From Leishmania martiniquensis (taxonomy: Eukaryota; Euglenozoa; Kinetoplastea; Trypanosomatida; Trypanosomatidae), in the NCBI RefSeq assembly GCF_017916325.1, contig NC_090141.1, forward strand, positions 1 through 64,000: 64,000 nt of DNA, in the 5' to 3' direction. Below the pieces are notes generated by a model. It was given only the letters and a program-made list of their open reading frames with translations. It was not told the origin of the DNA and did no database searches. Of this stretch, positions 54,264 through 64,000 are shown in pieces (position 1 is the stretch's first letter; every line of letters starts with the position of its first letter). A program made the translations under genes and the position numbers.

Positions 54264-55341
54264 GTCCGTCCTTTTGGTGTGTGCCGCCCCTGCTGACTTG
54301 ATGAGCGCAGAGACGGTGAGTGTGAATGTGCGATGGGGATGTGTGAAGAGCGAGTGGGAGGGAGAGGGGAGAGGTGCCCGCGGTCGCGAACGGGCATGCA
54401 CGGCGCGTGAATCGCACCGAGCTCCTCGAGGGTGCCGATAAAAGCGCTAATGCGCCCCCTCTTTTCACGAGCCTCTCGCTGCCACCTCTATGGATGTTCG
54501 TTTACCTATTAGCAGGTCAGGAAACGATGGCTGGGGCTCTATGCACTGGCAAAGGTCAACGCGTATTCCGGCGAGCGTGCACTTCTCCACTCGGCACCTG
54601 AAGCGCGGCGGAGAGCGACGGCAGCGCCTCCGACAGAGGAGTAGGCAGCCGCTCGACCGAATACACGGCCGCCAACACAAGTTACTCTCCCCCCTTCTAT
54701 ATATATCTGTATATATATGTCGATCTGTGGATGTGTCGATACGTCCGCGTCTGAGCGGCATAAAAGGGCTGCCAATGCAGACACGTAAGGTGAAGCAGCG
54801 GAAGGGGGACGAGAGAGGCGAATGTGAAGAGGGGGAGGGAGAAAGGAGGTGAGAAAAGGATGCGCGCGACGCAGACGCAGCCGCAGCCTCTCATTCGTAA
54901 TGGAGGAGGAGGGAGGGAGGGAGGTTGACATTAAGCGCCGGCATCCACGCTGATGACAGATTGCGAACGCTGTCGACGAACCCGAGGCGGGCATCCTCGA
55001 GCACTTGCTGCTGTCGCACAACCGGTACCCTTTTCTAAGCGAAACCGGTGAGGGCCTCTGTTTCGCACATCCACCGCCCAAAAACTACGCACGGTCACAG
55101 TGGTGAAGTGCAGGCAGGCGGGGTAAGATAGACAGCTGAACGAAGGGCGGGCGGGAGAGCACACACACACACACACGCCTCTCTGTTAGCTTCGGTCGGT
55201 GGTCGTTCGGCTATGTGCTGTGCTGCGGGGAACCTTTAGCGGAGATCTTATTCGAAGGCAACGTACGTGATCACCGAAATACCTCGCAGAAAAAAAGAAT
55301 TGTGTGAGAGAGGCAGAGGGAGAGAGAGCCGCATCGGTACT
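54264..55341. other. Spacer between SAMHD1-like and TRM112 genes
   Basis: 1.1 kb with a sense pyrimidine-rich tract upstream of the SAMHD1-like ATG (54341-54377) and alternating TA runs at 54697-54719 that could fold as a short AT hairpin. The AC array at 55152-55166 is simple sequence. No gene recognised. Confidence 0.5.
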
Positions 55342-55764
55342 CTACGGTGTATCCTGCACAAAGTTTGGAATGAAGTCGCGAATCGAGAACACCGTCTTGC
55401 AAGCCGAACACTCGAGCGTGCCGTTGCGCACCGCCACAACGTTCATGGCGTAGTGCGCCGCGCGCAGAAACGCGCTATCGTCGCTGAGATCCGCGCCCTC
55501 TATCGTCTCTGGCAGCTCCGCCGACGCCGCCACCTTGGCCCCATTATCGTTGTCGTCGTGGGAGGGTACTCGCACAGACTCGTGTGCCTCGCGTAGCGCG
55601 TTGAAAGTGGTACGTAGGCTGGGGTAATCGACACGCGCCAGCATGCGGCGCGTGAACTCGGCGTCGTACGCCACCGCGATCTCCTCCATCTCCGAGGCGC
55701 TGATGAGGAGGGGGTGGGTATCACACCGCAGGCACGCTAGAAAGTTGTGTGTGAGCAACCGCAT
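55342..55764 (-). CDS. TRM112: TRM112-like methyltransferase activator
   Basis: A 140-residue protein with the TRM112 plan. It begins MRLLTHNFLAC, the family's usual start, has a helical central insertion (about 25-105) and ends with NGTLECSACKTVFSIRDFIPNF. Two CxxC pairs, 11-14 (CLRC) and 119-122 (CSAC), form the zinc site. TRM112 is the obligate partner that stabilises several SAM-dependent methyltransferases acting on tRNA, rRNA and translation termination factor. It should be cytosolic and nuclear. The Asp/Asn/Glu-rich stretch HDDNDN in the insertion is a local variation. ATG at 55764 is first in frame. Length is normal (about 125-140). Confidence 0.93.
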   Translation of the reverse strand: MRLLTHNFLACLRCDTHPLLISASEMEEIAVAYDAEFTRRMLARVDYPSLRTTFNALREAHESVRVPSHDDNDNGAKVAASAELPETIEGADLSDDSAFLRAAHYAMNVVAVRNGTLECSACKTVFSIRDFIPNFVQDTP

Positions 55765-56277
55765 CGTGTGTGCGTGCAGCGAGTTTGGCTATGGTGAGTA
55801 GAGGCGAGTTAGCAAGGCTCGGCATCGTCGGCTCGCATGCAGACGGGAAGGCACGGAGAGAGGGGGAGAGGAGGGGGGAACGAGTGTGTGCGCGGTGGGC
55901 TGTTTGGACGGGGACGGGAGGAACACACGCGCGAGTGTCACCGCGCCAAAACCCAGAGAGCACGAGACACACAGAAATAAGGGAAACAGACACCGGCCAG
56001 AACGCCGACGCGGTCCCTGAATCGTGCCAAGGGCCCCTCACCCTCTCCATCCACGCGTACAGCAGCCTTCTTCATCGGTCGGCATCGGGGCACGCCCACG
56101 CCCGCCACCAGTGCTTGAACCATGACATGCACTGAGGTGCCCTCAAAGGCACGAATTCGTCCAGTTGGGGATACCCCCGCAAGCGAAGCAGATCGGAAGC
56201 CAAATAAAAGAAAGGAGAGGCGTTGGCAGGAGGTGGCAGACGTGCGCGCCAGAAATCACAGACGACGGCGCACACAG
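55765..56277. other. Spacer between TRM112 and kinesin genes
   Basis: 513 bases, no gene seen; holds the TRM112 5' region and kinesin 3' UTR. Confidence 0.5.
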
Positions 56278-58401
56278 CTACTGCGTGTGCATTGACCGTG
56301 TGTCCGGCAGCGCCTCCAGAAGAGCCAAAATGTTCACCTCGGCGGTTGGCGCACTACTAGACGGCGGCATGACTTGGTGTGTGACGCTTGTCGGCCCATC
56401 ACTCGCGTCGCTATCCGTGGAGGACATCACCACCGTCTGCAGAGTTGACGACCGGAGGCCCAATGTGCCTGCCGCGGCAGTGATTCGACTCGGCGCGAAG
56501 GGTGCCGCCGGGCGAGACGGAGGCGCACGCGTCACCTGCCGCTTTTGTGGTGGTGAGCCACGCGGCGGTGTTGAGGGCGGATGTGGAGGGGCTGCAGGAC
56601 CTCCTGGTGGTTCCTCATGTGGAGGCGCCGGCGACTGAGCCGAGGCCCACGCGCGATGCAGTGCCTCCAGTTGCGCCTCGACCTGCCCGTCCTGCAGAGC
56701 GCCGACGCGCGGAAGCCCCAGGGCGCGGCGCAGCAGCGCATTTTCCTTGCGTAAGTCCCGCACCGTCTCCTCCAATGCCATCCGCTCCTGCGTCGCCGCG
56801 TCGACATGCACGACCGGCGTCGCGCGAATGCGGCGCGCCCGTTCGGCATAGTGGAGCGTGCGCAGAGACTCCTCGAGGTGCAGTGCACTCGGGCTCACGC
56901 AGGCGACCATCACGGTACGGCCATGCCCATCCAGGCTGTGCATGAGGAGCTGCGTGAGAACACTGGAGCGGTAGGGGATGAACGGCGACGATGCGGGCGC
57001 CTTCTTAGACGGCGACGGAGGCGGGGCGGAGAGGAGCTCCAGCACACGGCCAAGGGTGAAGAGGGACTTGTTGATGGAGCCCGTTTCCGCACTGCTGGTG
57101 GAAAGCGTCTTCTTGAGTCTCTCCGAGCCAGCCAGGTCGACGAAGACGAGTCGCCCGTAGCGCGTGGAGAGGAGGGGAGGGGAGGCACCAGGCAGCGAAG
57201 GTGGTCGGGCGCCGTCGCTGTCGGTGCCATTGTCAGAGGGTGCGCTAACCGCCTCGTCTCGCGCTTCGAAGAAGATGGTGAAGACGACATGCGAGCGACT
57301 GCTGTCCAGGTTGAGGGCGTGGCTGCCACGCTGCCGATTTCGCTGCCCCTCACGCAGCACAAGCAGGAAGTCCTCACGGCCGCGGCACTCGACCATCACC
57401 GAGCCCTCTACGAAGAAAGACGAGGCGGCGGCCGACCAGCGGCAGCGCACCCCGTCTCCGCCGCCTGGCTGGAGCAAGTCATAGAGGGACTCTTGATACA
57501 GCTCAACGTAGGAGCACTTGGCCGTCACCACCGTAGCCACGGAGGCAGAGGCGGCGGCTGGCGCGTCCCTCAGCCTGCCATCACCGCTATGGACGGCACC
57601 CTTTCCGGGGCCGTTGTTGGCTCTCTGCTTGCTCTTGAGCTTCCTTGAAGACCGGCGCAGCTCCTTGAGCCGGCGCGCGATGTAGTGCACGGCCTGGTAT
57701 TGCAGCCCGTCCTCGGCAACCAGTGGCAAAGGGGGGTCGGAGAGCGATCCTGGGGACGGCGGCGCTGGAAGACTCCGTCCGCTCAGCGAGTACGTCTTTC
57801 CGCTGCCCGTTTGCCCAAAGCAAAGCAGCGTCACCACCTCACCCGAAAGTGCCGCCTCGCACAGCGCCGGCATCTCCACCATCTCAAAGAATTCCTCCTG
57901 CGTCGTATTTGGACCGGCGCAGTAGTCAAAGGCGTAGAGCGTTGCCGCCTCGCCGCTGCCACCGCTGCTTCGGGGGTTGTGCGACGCTGACTGCCGCATA
58001 GGCATGGAAGGACGCTGGCCGCTGCGTCTACATCCGCTGCCTTCGGTAGGCGGCCGTAGCACCTCCAGCATGTACGGACCAGCCATGGGTCGCCTGAGGT
58101 GTCCTGCAGCAGTCACCACACGAATGACCTCCAGAGATGACAGATTCCTCGCGCTGGGGTCGCGCGTGTGGCAGTCGTCCCGCCGCGGTGGCGATGACGA
58201 GGTGCTAGGCGTAGGTAGCGTCTCCATCTCTACTAAGGGACGGACACGCACCGCAGCCTTCACACGAGTTGTCGCCGGCGATGTTGGTGGCACGGCCGAA
58301 GCGGTGGAAGAGTCAGTGGGCTCCACCACCGAGGTGCTGCTACGCCCGGCCCCATTCTCGGCAGCGACGGAAGTGCGACGCCGTTCCCGCCGTGCTTTCA
58401 T
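56278..58401 (-). CDS. Kinesin motor protein, N-terminal motor
   Basis: A 707-residue kinesin. The motor spans about 46-540 with a complete nucleotide site: VRVRP (51-55), P-loop GQTGSGKT (196-203), switch I NLDSSRSH (364-371), switch II DLAGSE (422-427) and INKSLFTLGRVLELL. The motor is longer than usual because of insertions, notably the Ser/Pro/Arg segment 60-150 between the first strand and the P-loop region, a Lys-rich insertion near 250-285 and an Asp/Ser/Pro insertion 384-412. A short coiled coil follows (about 555-600, ERMALEETVRDLRKENALLR), then a Pro-rich tail. It should walk on microtubules; the subfamily is unclear and divergent kinesins are numerous in trypanosomatids. ATG at 58401 directly follows a strong acceptor. 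Confidence 0.93.
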   Translation of the reverse strand: MKARRERRRTSVAAENGAGRSSTSVVEPTDSSTASAVPPTSPATTRVKAAVRVRPLVEMETLPTPSTSSSPPRRDDCHTRDPSARNLSSLEVIRVVTAAGHLRRPMAGPYMLEVLRPPTEGSGCRRSGQRPSMPMRQSASHNPRSSGGSGEAATLYAFDYCAGPNTTQEEFFEMVEMPALCEAALSGEVVTLLCFGQTGSGKTYSLSGRSLPAPPSPGSLSDPPLPLVAEDGLQYQAVHYIARRLKELRRSSRKLKSKQRANNGPGKGAVHSGDGRLRDAPAAASASVATVVTAKCSYVELYQESLYDLLQPGGGDGVRCRWSAAASSFFVEGSVMVECRGREDFLLVLREGQRNRQRGSHALNLDSSRSHVVFTIFFEARDEAVSAPSDNGTDSDGARPPSLPGASPPLLSTRYGRLVFVDLAGSERLKKTLSTSSAETGSINKSLFTLGRVLELLSAPPPSPSKKAPASSPFIPYRSSVLTQLLMHSLDGHGRTVMVACVSPSALHLEESLRTLHYAERARRIRATPVVHVDAATQERMALEETVRDLRKENALLRRALGLPRVGALQDGQVEAQLEALHRAWASAQSPAPPHEEPPGGPAAPPHPPSTPPRGSPPQKRQVTRAPPSRPAAPFAPSRITAAAGTLGLRSSTLQTVVMSSTDSDASDGPTSVTHQVMPPSSSAPTAEVNILALLEALPDTRSMHTQ

Positions 58402-58409
58402 TGGGGCCC

Positions 58410-58432
58410 CTCAAGGAGAGAGAGAGGGGGGA
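58410..58432 (-). promoter_or_regulatory. Probable SL trans-splice acceptor of the kinesin gene
   Basis: Sense CTCCCCCCTCTCTCTCTCCT followed by TGAG at 58410-58411 and then GGGCCCCA before the ATG. Classic pyrimidine tract plus AG; supports the chosen start. Confidence 0.55.
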
Positions 58433-58901
58433 GCGCACTTAAACAAAAAAAAGACGACGGTCACGCCCCTTTCGTATTCCTTTGCCCACTCGTCTGCGGA
58501 CACGTTGGGGCGTATGGCAAAGATGATTTGATCACACTGCTGCCCTGTGTGTGAGGGTGGGTGAACACGCAGGGAGGAGAGGGGTATTTGTGTGGGCCCT
58601 GCACTGCGTGTCCCAGTGCAGAGTCTCGTCGCCCGCTAATTCGCTCCTGTGCTCGTGCTGCCTTCCCTGAGTCACGTGATCCGCTCCCTCCACTCTATAT
58701 GCCTTAATGCGGTGAGCGGCACTAAACGCCACGCTCAGTTAAGTCGAACGACGCACAGTCGTCACGACTGAGCACAGAGAGAGTAGAGTAGACAAGTTGA
58801 GAGGGAAGAAGGCATAGAGAGACAGAGAGAGACCATTTCTGCCTGACGCGCTATTCCGTGAGGAAGCAGGTCGATACACATACGCCCCAGGTGCATCGCG
58901 G
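58433..58901. other. Spacer upstream of the kinesin gene
   Basis: About 470 bases. Nothing coding that I can support. Confidence 0.45.
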
Positions 58902-60808
58902 CTATACCCTGGCCGTCTGGGACGAACCGGCTTGCCGTCCAGCAGGGCCGTGCGCATAGCACCCTCGCCCTGCCCCTTGCTCGGATACCTGCTGCTCGAC
59001 CGGCACCAGGCAAACCTCGGCGGCCGGTATCCCTTCATCCAAAGGGGGCGTGCTCATAGTTCTGCACCAGGGCAGAAGCGGTGAGGCCCGCCGTGCGAGT
59101 AGGATGCGCTGCACCCTGCATGCCTGCGTGCCGTGCTCCCTCCCCTCCCGAACGGCTGCAAGCCGCGCCCCTTCTACGATGCGGCGTGAGAGCTCCTCAC
59201 ATTGGACTGTGGAGGACTCGGTGGCGCGGTTCGCGGGTGCTCTCGTCACGCTCTCAGCATCTGCGCCCTATCGGCCCATCGGGCCAGATGTGGGCGATGC
59301 CGCATGTCTCGCACCCATGCGCTTTGGGGGGGGCGCTGATGGGGATGCATCCATTCGCGCCTCCCTCAACCACCTCCGCCGACCTGTGCAGATACTTTGG
59401 GTGTGAGACGCCGTGCAGGCAACGGCGCTCGCGTTTCTTTGTTGGTGATTTGGTAGTGAAGTCTATTTCATGACGGCGTCACTGTCGTGGAGGTGGGGAA
59501 GGGGGGGGACTGTGGACTCGCCGCCCTCACTTGTGCCACGCCGTCGATGCTGCGGAGCGCCTGCTTGGACGGCTTGCCTGCGCGCATGTGCGGGGGCTGA
59601 TGTGGCGGTGCTCTGACTGCGTGGCAACAGCGGCACTCCGCTTCCTCTTGTATCCGCACGCCTTTCACAGGTGTGGGCGTGCCAGGTGGAATGGGGAGAG
59701 GTGGGCCGCAGCCTGCAAGGGTGCCACAGGCAAGGGCATACCCGATGGCTGCGCGTGTGGCGTTCCGAAGGGGGGCTAATACCTGCCCGCGCGGTTTGTG
59801 AGCTGCCGAGGTGTCGCGACAGCACTGCGAGGATGGCTCCGTGATCTGCCGAAACCAACGTGCTAGTGTAGTCCGCAAGCACAGCTCTTGCCTCAGCGCC
59901 TGCCTGACACCAGGTTACTGTGCCGAGGAGTGAGTCCAGAGCGTTGACAGTGGAGAAAGGAGAGCCGAAGCCGTGCTGCTGTGTTTGGGACATACGCTCC
60001 ACATAGTCGCACCGTCGCTGCGACATCGCTTGCTCAAGTGACGCGCGCAGGCTGCTGGTCAGCGTCACAGCGGCGCCGCGACGCGGATCCATGACTCGGG
60101 CCTCTGCAGCTGCAGAAGGGTGCCAAATGAACCTCCTCTTTCCATGTCATCGGGACGCGCCTGGGGGTCATGCGTGATGCTGTAAACGCTCAGCAACGTT
60201 CTTCCGCCATGCAGTGGTCGCGTCTTCAGCACTCCCACCACGAATCCTGTGCCGACGGCCGTGGCAGGACCGCAGTAAACGCCACGAGGTACCATCTCGT
60301 GCTCACCAATCGCGGGAAGCTTGAGGGGTGCGGCGCTCAGTTATAGCAGCGATTTGGGAGAAAGGGGAGGGCTGCCGGATGTCGTGTTGACTTCCCTTGG
60401 CACATCTTCACGCATGCGTGAGAGGGCAGAGGGCCGCTGGCGGGGAGTGTATGTTGCAGGACTGCATCCGTCCGTCAAGGCTAATTCTGTGGAGCTCCTC
60501 TATCACCTTATCAGAAAGGGGGAAGCGCGCACGATACCCCTCTCGCGAGCTGGGTCTGATCGCAACAGCTGTGGTGCCCACAATGATCCGTAAGCAGCTC
60601 CACAGTGTGAGACGGCGCTGTGAAGGACCGTCGCCCCAAGTCCTCAACGTCACTTGATCCGCTCAAGACACTCAGCAGTGGTGTGTGGGTGGTGGGGCCG
60701 TGGGGAAAGGGGGGAGTGCTTCTCATGCAGAATACTGACCTCTACTCGAAAAGGCATCAAGGAAGAGGGTCGATCAGCTTCGCCTCGCGACGTTTCGCTC
60801 ATCACCAT
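58902..60808 (-). pseudogene. Decayed protein-coding gene with several frameshifts and a stop
   Basis: Reading the minus strand, peptide segments with natural composition follow one another but change frame: MVMSETSRGEADRPSSLMPF (ATG at 60808), then VEDLGRRSFTAPSHTVELL, then IIVGTTAVAIRPSSREGYRA and FPLSDKVIEELHRISLDGRM, then a segment ending KSLL at an in-frame TAA (60341-60343), then LPAIGEHEMVPRGVYCGPAT in the same frame, a frameshift near 60075-60092 leading to YVERMSQTQQHGFGSPFSTV, another near 59800 leading to NATRAAIGYALACGTLAGCG, and finally a Cys-rich piece CETCGIAHIW (about 59290-59320) and VQCEELSRRIVEGARLAAVR. This differs strongly from the low-complexity frames of other gaps. I do not recognise the parent family. 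Assembly indels could give the same picture, so pseudogene status is provisional. Confidence 0.45.
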
Positions 60809-61825
60809 TCCACCGCGACGCGGCTCAAGCAAACTTGCGGTGAGTGCATGCGCATGTTTGGTCAAGAGCTTCAGCGAGGCAAAGAAAAGTGAAGGGGAGG
60901 GAAGAAGAGAAACACTTCTGGAGCCTCTCGGCACACACGCAGGCACGCAGGCAGACATACAATCTGGATGCCCCTGCAACGGGGTAGTCGCAGTAGACGC
61001 GCGACACCAAAGAGTAAAGCCTACATGCACGTAGGGACACACCCAGGATGCTTGGGAGGCGCCTGAACAGCTTGCATGGGCACCTCAGCGCTACCCTGTA
61101 GTGAGCTGCTACCGAGCCCCTCCGTGACCGCGTGCGGACAGACAGGGGGTCAAGGGGGGCTCGCTGCTCTCCAGTGCGCACGGACGCGCAGGCATAAGCT
61201 GGTCCTCCTCCGTATCGCTCCACGTAGTACCGTTTGGAGTGTCACCGGTGCGACTCACTCAAAGATATGCCTTCTCCTCCTCCATCGTGCCTCCGCACGC
61301 TACGGCTCGCCGCAGATGTGAGCGGGGGTGGAGTTGGTCCACACACTCTTCTCCGAGGGTAGTTCACATAGACCTCCATATGCATGACGGAGGCAGAGAG
61401 AAAAAAAAGGGTGATAGTCACACCCGGGTGAGAGGGAGAGCGGCGTGAGGTAAGGGGGTGGGAGGTGGTAAGCGACATGTCGGCGTACGCCATCACCACC
61501 TCACCAATCACTCGGCCCCAGTTGCCCCCCCGCCCTCTCCCGTCTCCCCGTCACTCCCTTTTGGTTCTTGTGGAGCACGTAGCGAAGGTGCGTATGTACA
61601 TGAGGGGAGGGGGGCGCAGACAGCAACGGCGGTGGCGGCAGAGAGAAGCCAAGGGAAATTATATATGGAAAAATTGCCGAAGAGCGGCTCTGCCAGGCTT
61701 TCGCGCAGGTGGCCTTCACGTGAGGAAGCGGCCCTCTCCTCAGTCACTGGGCAGTGCGAGCGGAGGACGCAGAGCGCTCTGAAAGGGAGGGGGAGGGAGA
61801 GAACTGAGCACACAAGTACGCGCCT
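60809..61825. other. Spacer between decayed gene and right-edge gene
   Basis: 1 kb. The sense strand just upstream of 60808 is pyrimidine-rich (60878-60912), like a normal splice region. The rest (about 61200-61825) is presumably the 3' UTR of the right-edge gene. No separate gene recognised. Confidence 0.5.
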
Positions 61826-63997
61826 CTACCTCGCCTTACCTGTGGAGGTACCGCCGCTGCTGCTCGCCCCGCGCACGCTCGTCGGCTTTGGCGCTGCTGC
61901 AGCAGCGCCGCCGCTGTCCTCAGCGCCAGCGGCACCGAGCCGATCGACTTCAGCCGATGGTGCCGTTAGTCCGAGCGCGCGCTCGAGTGCCACGACACGC
62001 TGCAGAATGCGCCGCTGCCGCTCTGCGATGGCATCCTCGATGCTGGCGTACACACACTGTACGGCGGTGTTCGTGCTCGCATTCTCAAAGAAAAGGTGAA
62101 CATCTTCGGCGTGCTGCGCGGCTCGCTGACGCGCCGCTGTCTGCGCAAGCTCCTCTTCGTGGGCAGCCCGGCACGCCGCCGCCTCCTTTGCTTGCTCTGC
62201 GCGTAGGGCCTCTATCCCTGTCAGCGCGACCCTCAACTCGGCCTCTGTTGGCGGAATGGAGGCGGCAGCAGCCGCAGCCTCAGTGGTGGCAGCGGCAGCT
62301 TCCTTGGAAGTGCTTTTGAATGGCCGCTTAGAGTGCGCACGAGACCGCCCGCTCGTCGTTTTACCACGCCCCGTGGAGGATGTCGTGGAAGGAGACTGCA
62401 GCGCTGATGCGGTGCCACTAGTCGCCGCATCGGCACCCACGGCGCCATCACGTGGCAACGGCGAGAGGGAGGCGTGTATGCTGCCGCTACGACGTGAGAG
62501 AGCCGAGAGTCGAGTGGCCTCCCGCAGCGGCAGCACGGGCATCGGCGTCTCCACCAAGACCGAGAAGCAGACGGTCGAGCGTGCCGAACGTGCGAGGGTA
62601 CTCGTAGGCTGCTGGGCGTGCGATGCCACATATCCGTGCAGGGCTGCATGCGAAAGGAGGTCCTCCTCCACTGCAAACCGCAAGAAGCCGTCAATCTCCT
62701 CCTTCGTCAAGAAGATGTTCTCCGGCGGCATAGCCGCCAACAGCGCTAGCCGCTGCTCCTCAGCCTCCATCTCCTGCTGCTGCTGCAGCTGCTGCATCTT
62801 TACCTTATCGGCACGCGACAGCTTTGCGGCGCCGGTGGCCGACGCGCCTGCAGCGGTGCGGCGATTACCACCACTCAAAATCGCCTCCCGAGGTGAGCTG
62901 AGCGACGTCGCTGCGTTCAGGGGTGCGTCACGCGGCACCTGTCGCCACGCCCACTCGTGCTCTAGCTCCCATTGCACGAATCGCTGCAGCTCCCCGAGGA
63001 GCGCCTCGGGGCGCGACGCATAACGCAGCGGCGGCGCAGCGGCGGCTGAGAGCCTGGTTGAGGCCCCCGCATGCCCGCCCGGCTCTACGCTCAGTGGAGC
63101 CTCCGCCACGGTGAGCACACTTGCGCGACGCCCCTTCTTGGACACCTTGGGCCCAAGGCTGCCCTCCCTCCCATGCGACGAAGAGGAACTGCCCGCCGAC
63201 CCGTGCTCCCCGCCACCAGCGCTAGCACAACCCGCGCCACCGCCCTGGAAGTGAGAAGGGGGTGCAGACTTCTGCGGGTTGCCATCAGACAGCAGAAGCG
63301 GCGTGATGGCCGCCCCTGCGGGCGCCTCGGCGTCGCCACGGACAAGCGAGCGGTACTGTCGCCACCAACCGAGCAAGTGCACGGTCTTGAGCGCGGCGAA
63401 GCCCTGCCTGGCACAGTACTGAATGAACTCCACGTACTGGTCCACCTCGATCTGATGGCCGAGGTGCACCCAGTAGTCCTCGAGGCGCAGAGCCTGGGCG
63501 ACGATAGCGGTGAGGTAAAAGGCGCTGGCCTCCGCATTAGTGAGGGCACTGGCGTCGTCGGGGCCACCTAGCAGCTCATTCAGGGCGCGAACCTCATTCC
63601 CAACGCGCATCGCTCGCGAGGGCGGAGAGGAGTATGCCGAGCAAGCTTTCGCGACGTCCGTGACCGTCGTCGACACCGTTGGCCGCGCCTCCCCAGCACC
63701 ACTGTGGGTGCGAGCGAGGGTGGCCGACGACGAAAAGGACGTCACGGAGGCGCCAGAGGCGTCTGCGACTCCGCTCTTCGCGGCGCCATCGCCAGCGGTC
63801 TGCGCCGCGTTCGGGACCTCCGCAGCGATAATGCTCGAGAAGTCGCCCCGCGCGATGGATAAGAGCTGCTGTACGGTGTCGGCGGACTCTAAGATCAGAC
63901 CGGTGAAGTTTAGTCCGGAGTTGTGGAGAAGAGACGCGGCGGAGGCGTCGTGCTGACCCCGGTGGAAGCCGCTGGGGCTGGCCTTTGGAGGCCCCAT
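61826..63997 (-). CDS. Large hypothetical protein, possibly incomplete at its N terminus
   Basis: A 723-residue protein that I do not recognise. The first ordered part (about 150-220) is helical (RLEDYWVHLGHQIEVDQYVE and FAALKTVHLLGWWRQYRSLV). After a Gly/Ser/Ala-rich linker comes QWELEHEWAWRQVPRD, then a second ordered block with PENIFLTKEEIDGFLRFAVE. Residues about 590-690 are a long Ala/Glu/Arg-rich helix (LRVALTGIEALRAEQAKEAA, IEDAIAERQRRILQRVVALE), probably a coiled coil. The rest is Ala/Ser/Thr low complexity. Such proteins in trypanosomatids are often cytoskeletal or flagellar, but that is a guess. ATG at 63997 is three bases from the window edge, so an earlier in-frame start cannot be excluded. 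Confidence 0.75.
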   Translation of the reverse strand: MGPPKASPSGFHRGQHDASAASLLHNSGLNFTGLILESADTVQQLLSIARGDFSSIIAAEVPNAAQTAGDGAAKSGVADASGASVTSFSSSATLARTHSGAGEARPTVSTTVTDVAKACSAYSSPPSRAMRVGNEVRALNELLGGPDDASALTNAEASAFYLTAIVAQALRLEDYWVHLGHQIEVDQYVEFIQYCARQGFAALKTVHLLGWWRQYRSLVRGDAEAPAGAAITPLLLSDGNPQKSAPPSHFQGGGAGCASAGGGEHGSAGSSSSSHGREGSLGPKVSKKGRRASVLTVAEAPLSVEPGGHAGASTRLSAAAAPPLRYASRPEALLGELQRFVQWELEHEWAWRQVPRDAPLNAATSLSSPREAILSGGNRRTAAGASATGAAKLSRADKVKMQQLQQQQEMEAEEQRLALLAAMPPENIFLTKEEIDGFLRFAVEEDLLSHAALHGYVASHAQQPTSTLARSARSTVCFSVLVETPMPVLPLREATRLSALSRRSGSIHASLSPLPRDGAVGADAATSGTASALQSPSTTSSTGRGKTTSGRSRAHSKRPFKSTSKEAAAATTEAAAAAASIPPTEAELRVALTGIEALRAEQAKEAAACRAAHEEELAQTAARQRAAQHAEDVHLFFENASTNTAVQCVYASIEDAIAERQRRILQRVVALERALGLTAPSAEVDRLGAAGAEDSGGAAAAAPKPTSVRGASSSGGTSTGKAR

Positions 63998-64000
63998 TGT

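Noticed and set aside
54264..54401. 46-residue N-terminal extension of the SAMHD1-like protein
   Set aside because: Only GTG at the start of the extension; the first ATG (54263) begins just before the conserved HD-domain sequence.

Overview
This window is the left end of a kinetoplastid (Leishmaniinae, most probably Leishmania) chromosome, running from the telomere inward. Four observations support this. The first 1.28 kb is C-strand telomeric repeat (CCCTAA and CCCTTAA). Every confident gene lacks introns and lies on the minus strand, transcribed toward the telomere as one directional, polycistronic cluster. The long intergenic spaces are purine-rich on the plus strand, so the sense strand is pyrimidine-rich, as expected for spliced-leader trans-splicing signals. 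The gene order (histone H4, LRR protein, WD40 protein, pumilio protein, paired ABCG half-transporters, secretory cyclophilin, proteasome beta subunit) resembles what I recall of the start of Leishmania chromosome 6; that is memory, not a search.

Layout from the telomere inward: degenerate then canonical telomeric repeats (1-1282); histone H4 (2.2-2.5 kb); a leucine-rich-repeat protein (4.7-6.3 kb); a 500-bp retroposon-like repeat (7.1-7.6 kb); a PB1-like/WD40 protein (12.0-14.0 kb); a mitoribosomal mL46-like protein (14.8-15.7 kb); a conserved hypothetical (16.2-17.0 kb); a nearly identical inverted copy of the repeat (19.9-20.4 kb); a pumilio protein (21.3-22.8 kb); a 5.4-kb gap; a coiled-coil protein (28.2-29.3 kb); two ABCG half-transporters sharing a 1,960-bp almost identical tract (32.6-34.6 and 38.6-40.6 kb); a TMEM209-like membrane protein (43.8-45.6 kb); a secretory cyclophilin (47.0-47.6 kb); a NADAR-domain protein (48.6-49.1 kb); proteasome beta-6 (50.6-51.4 kb); a small membrane protein (52.0-52.3 kb); a SAMHD1-like HD phosphohydrolase (52.9-54.3 kb); TRM112 (55.3-55.8 kb); a kinesin (56.3-58.4 kb); an apparently decayed gene (about 58.9-60.8 kb); and a large hypothetical protein at the right edge (61.8-64.0 kb).

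The genes do not form one pathway. They share a polycistronic unit, so expression is expected to be set mainly after transcription by splice-site strength and 3' UTR elements. Most of the long gaps are presumably UTR plus spacer. The most notable structures are the two near-identical repeat pairs (inverted retroposon copies; direct ABCG copies homogenised almost exactly to the coding region), a NADAR protein lacking the family's usual Glu, a PB1-like module fused to a seven-bladed WD40 propeller, the multiply frameshifted gene at 59-61 kb, and the graded decay of telomere repeats toward the outer end. Several long open frames begin only with GTG; I placed starts at the first in-frame ATG because this is a eukaryotic nuclear chromosome.
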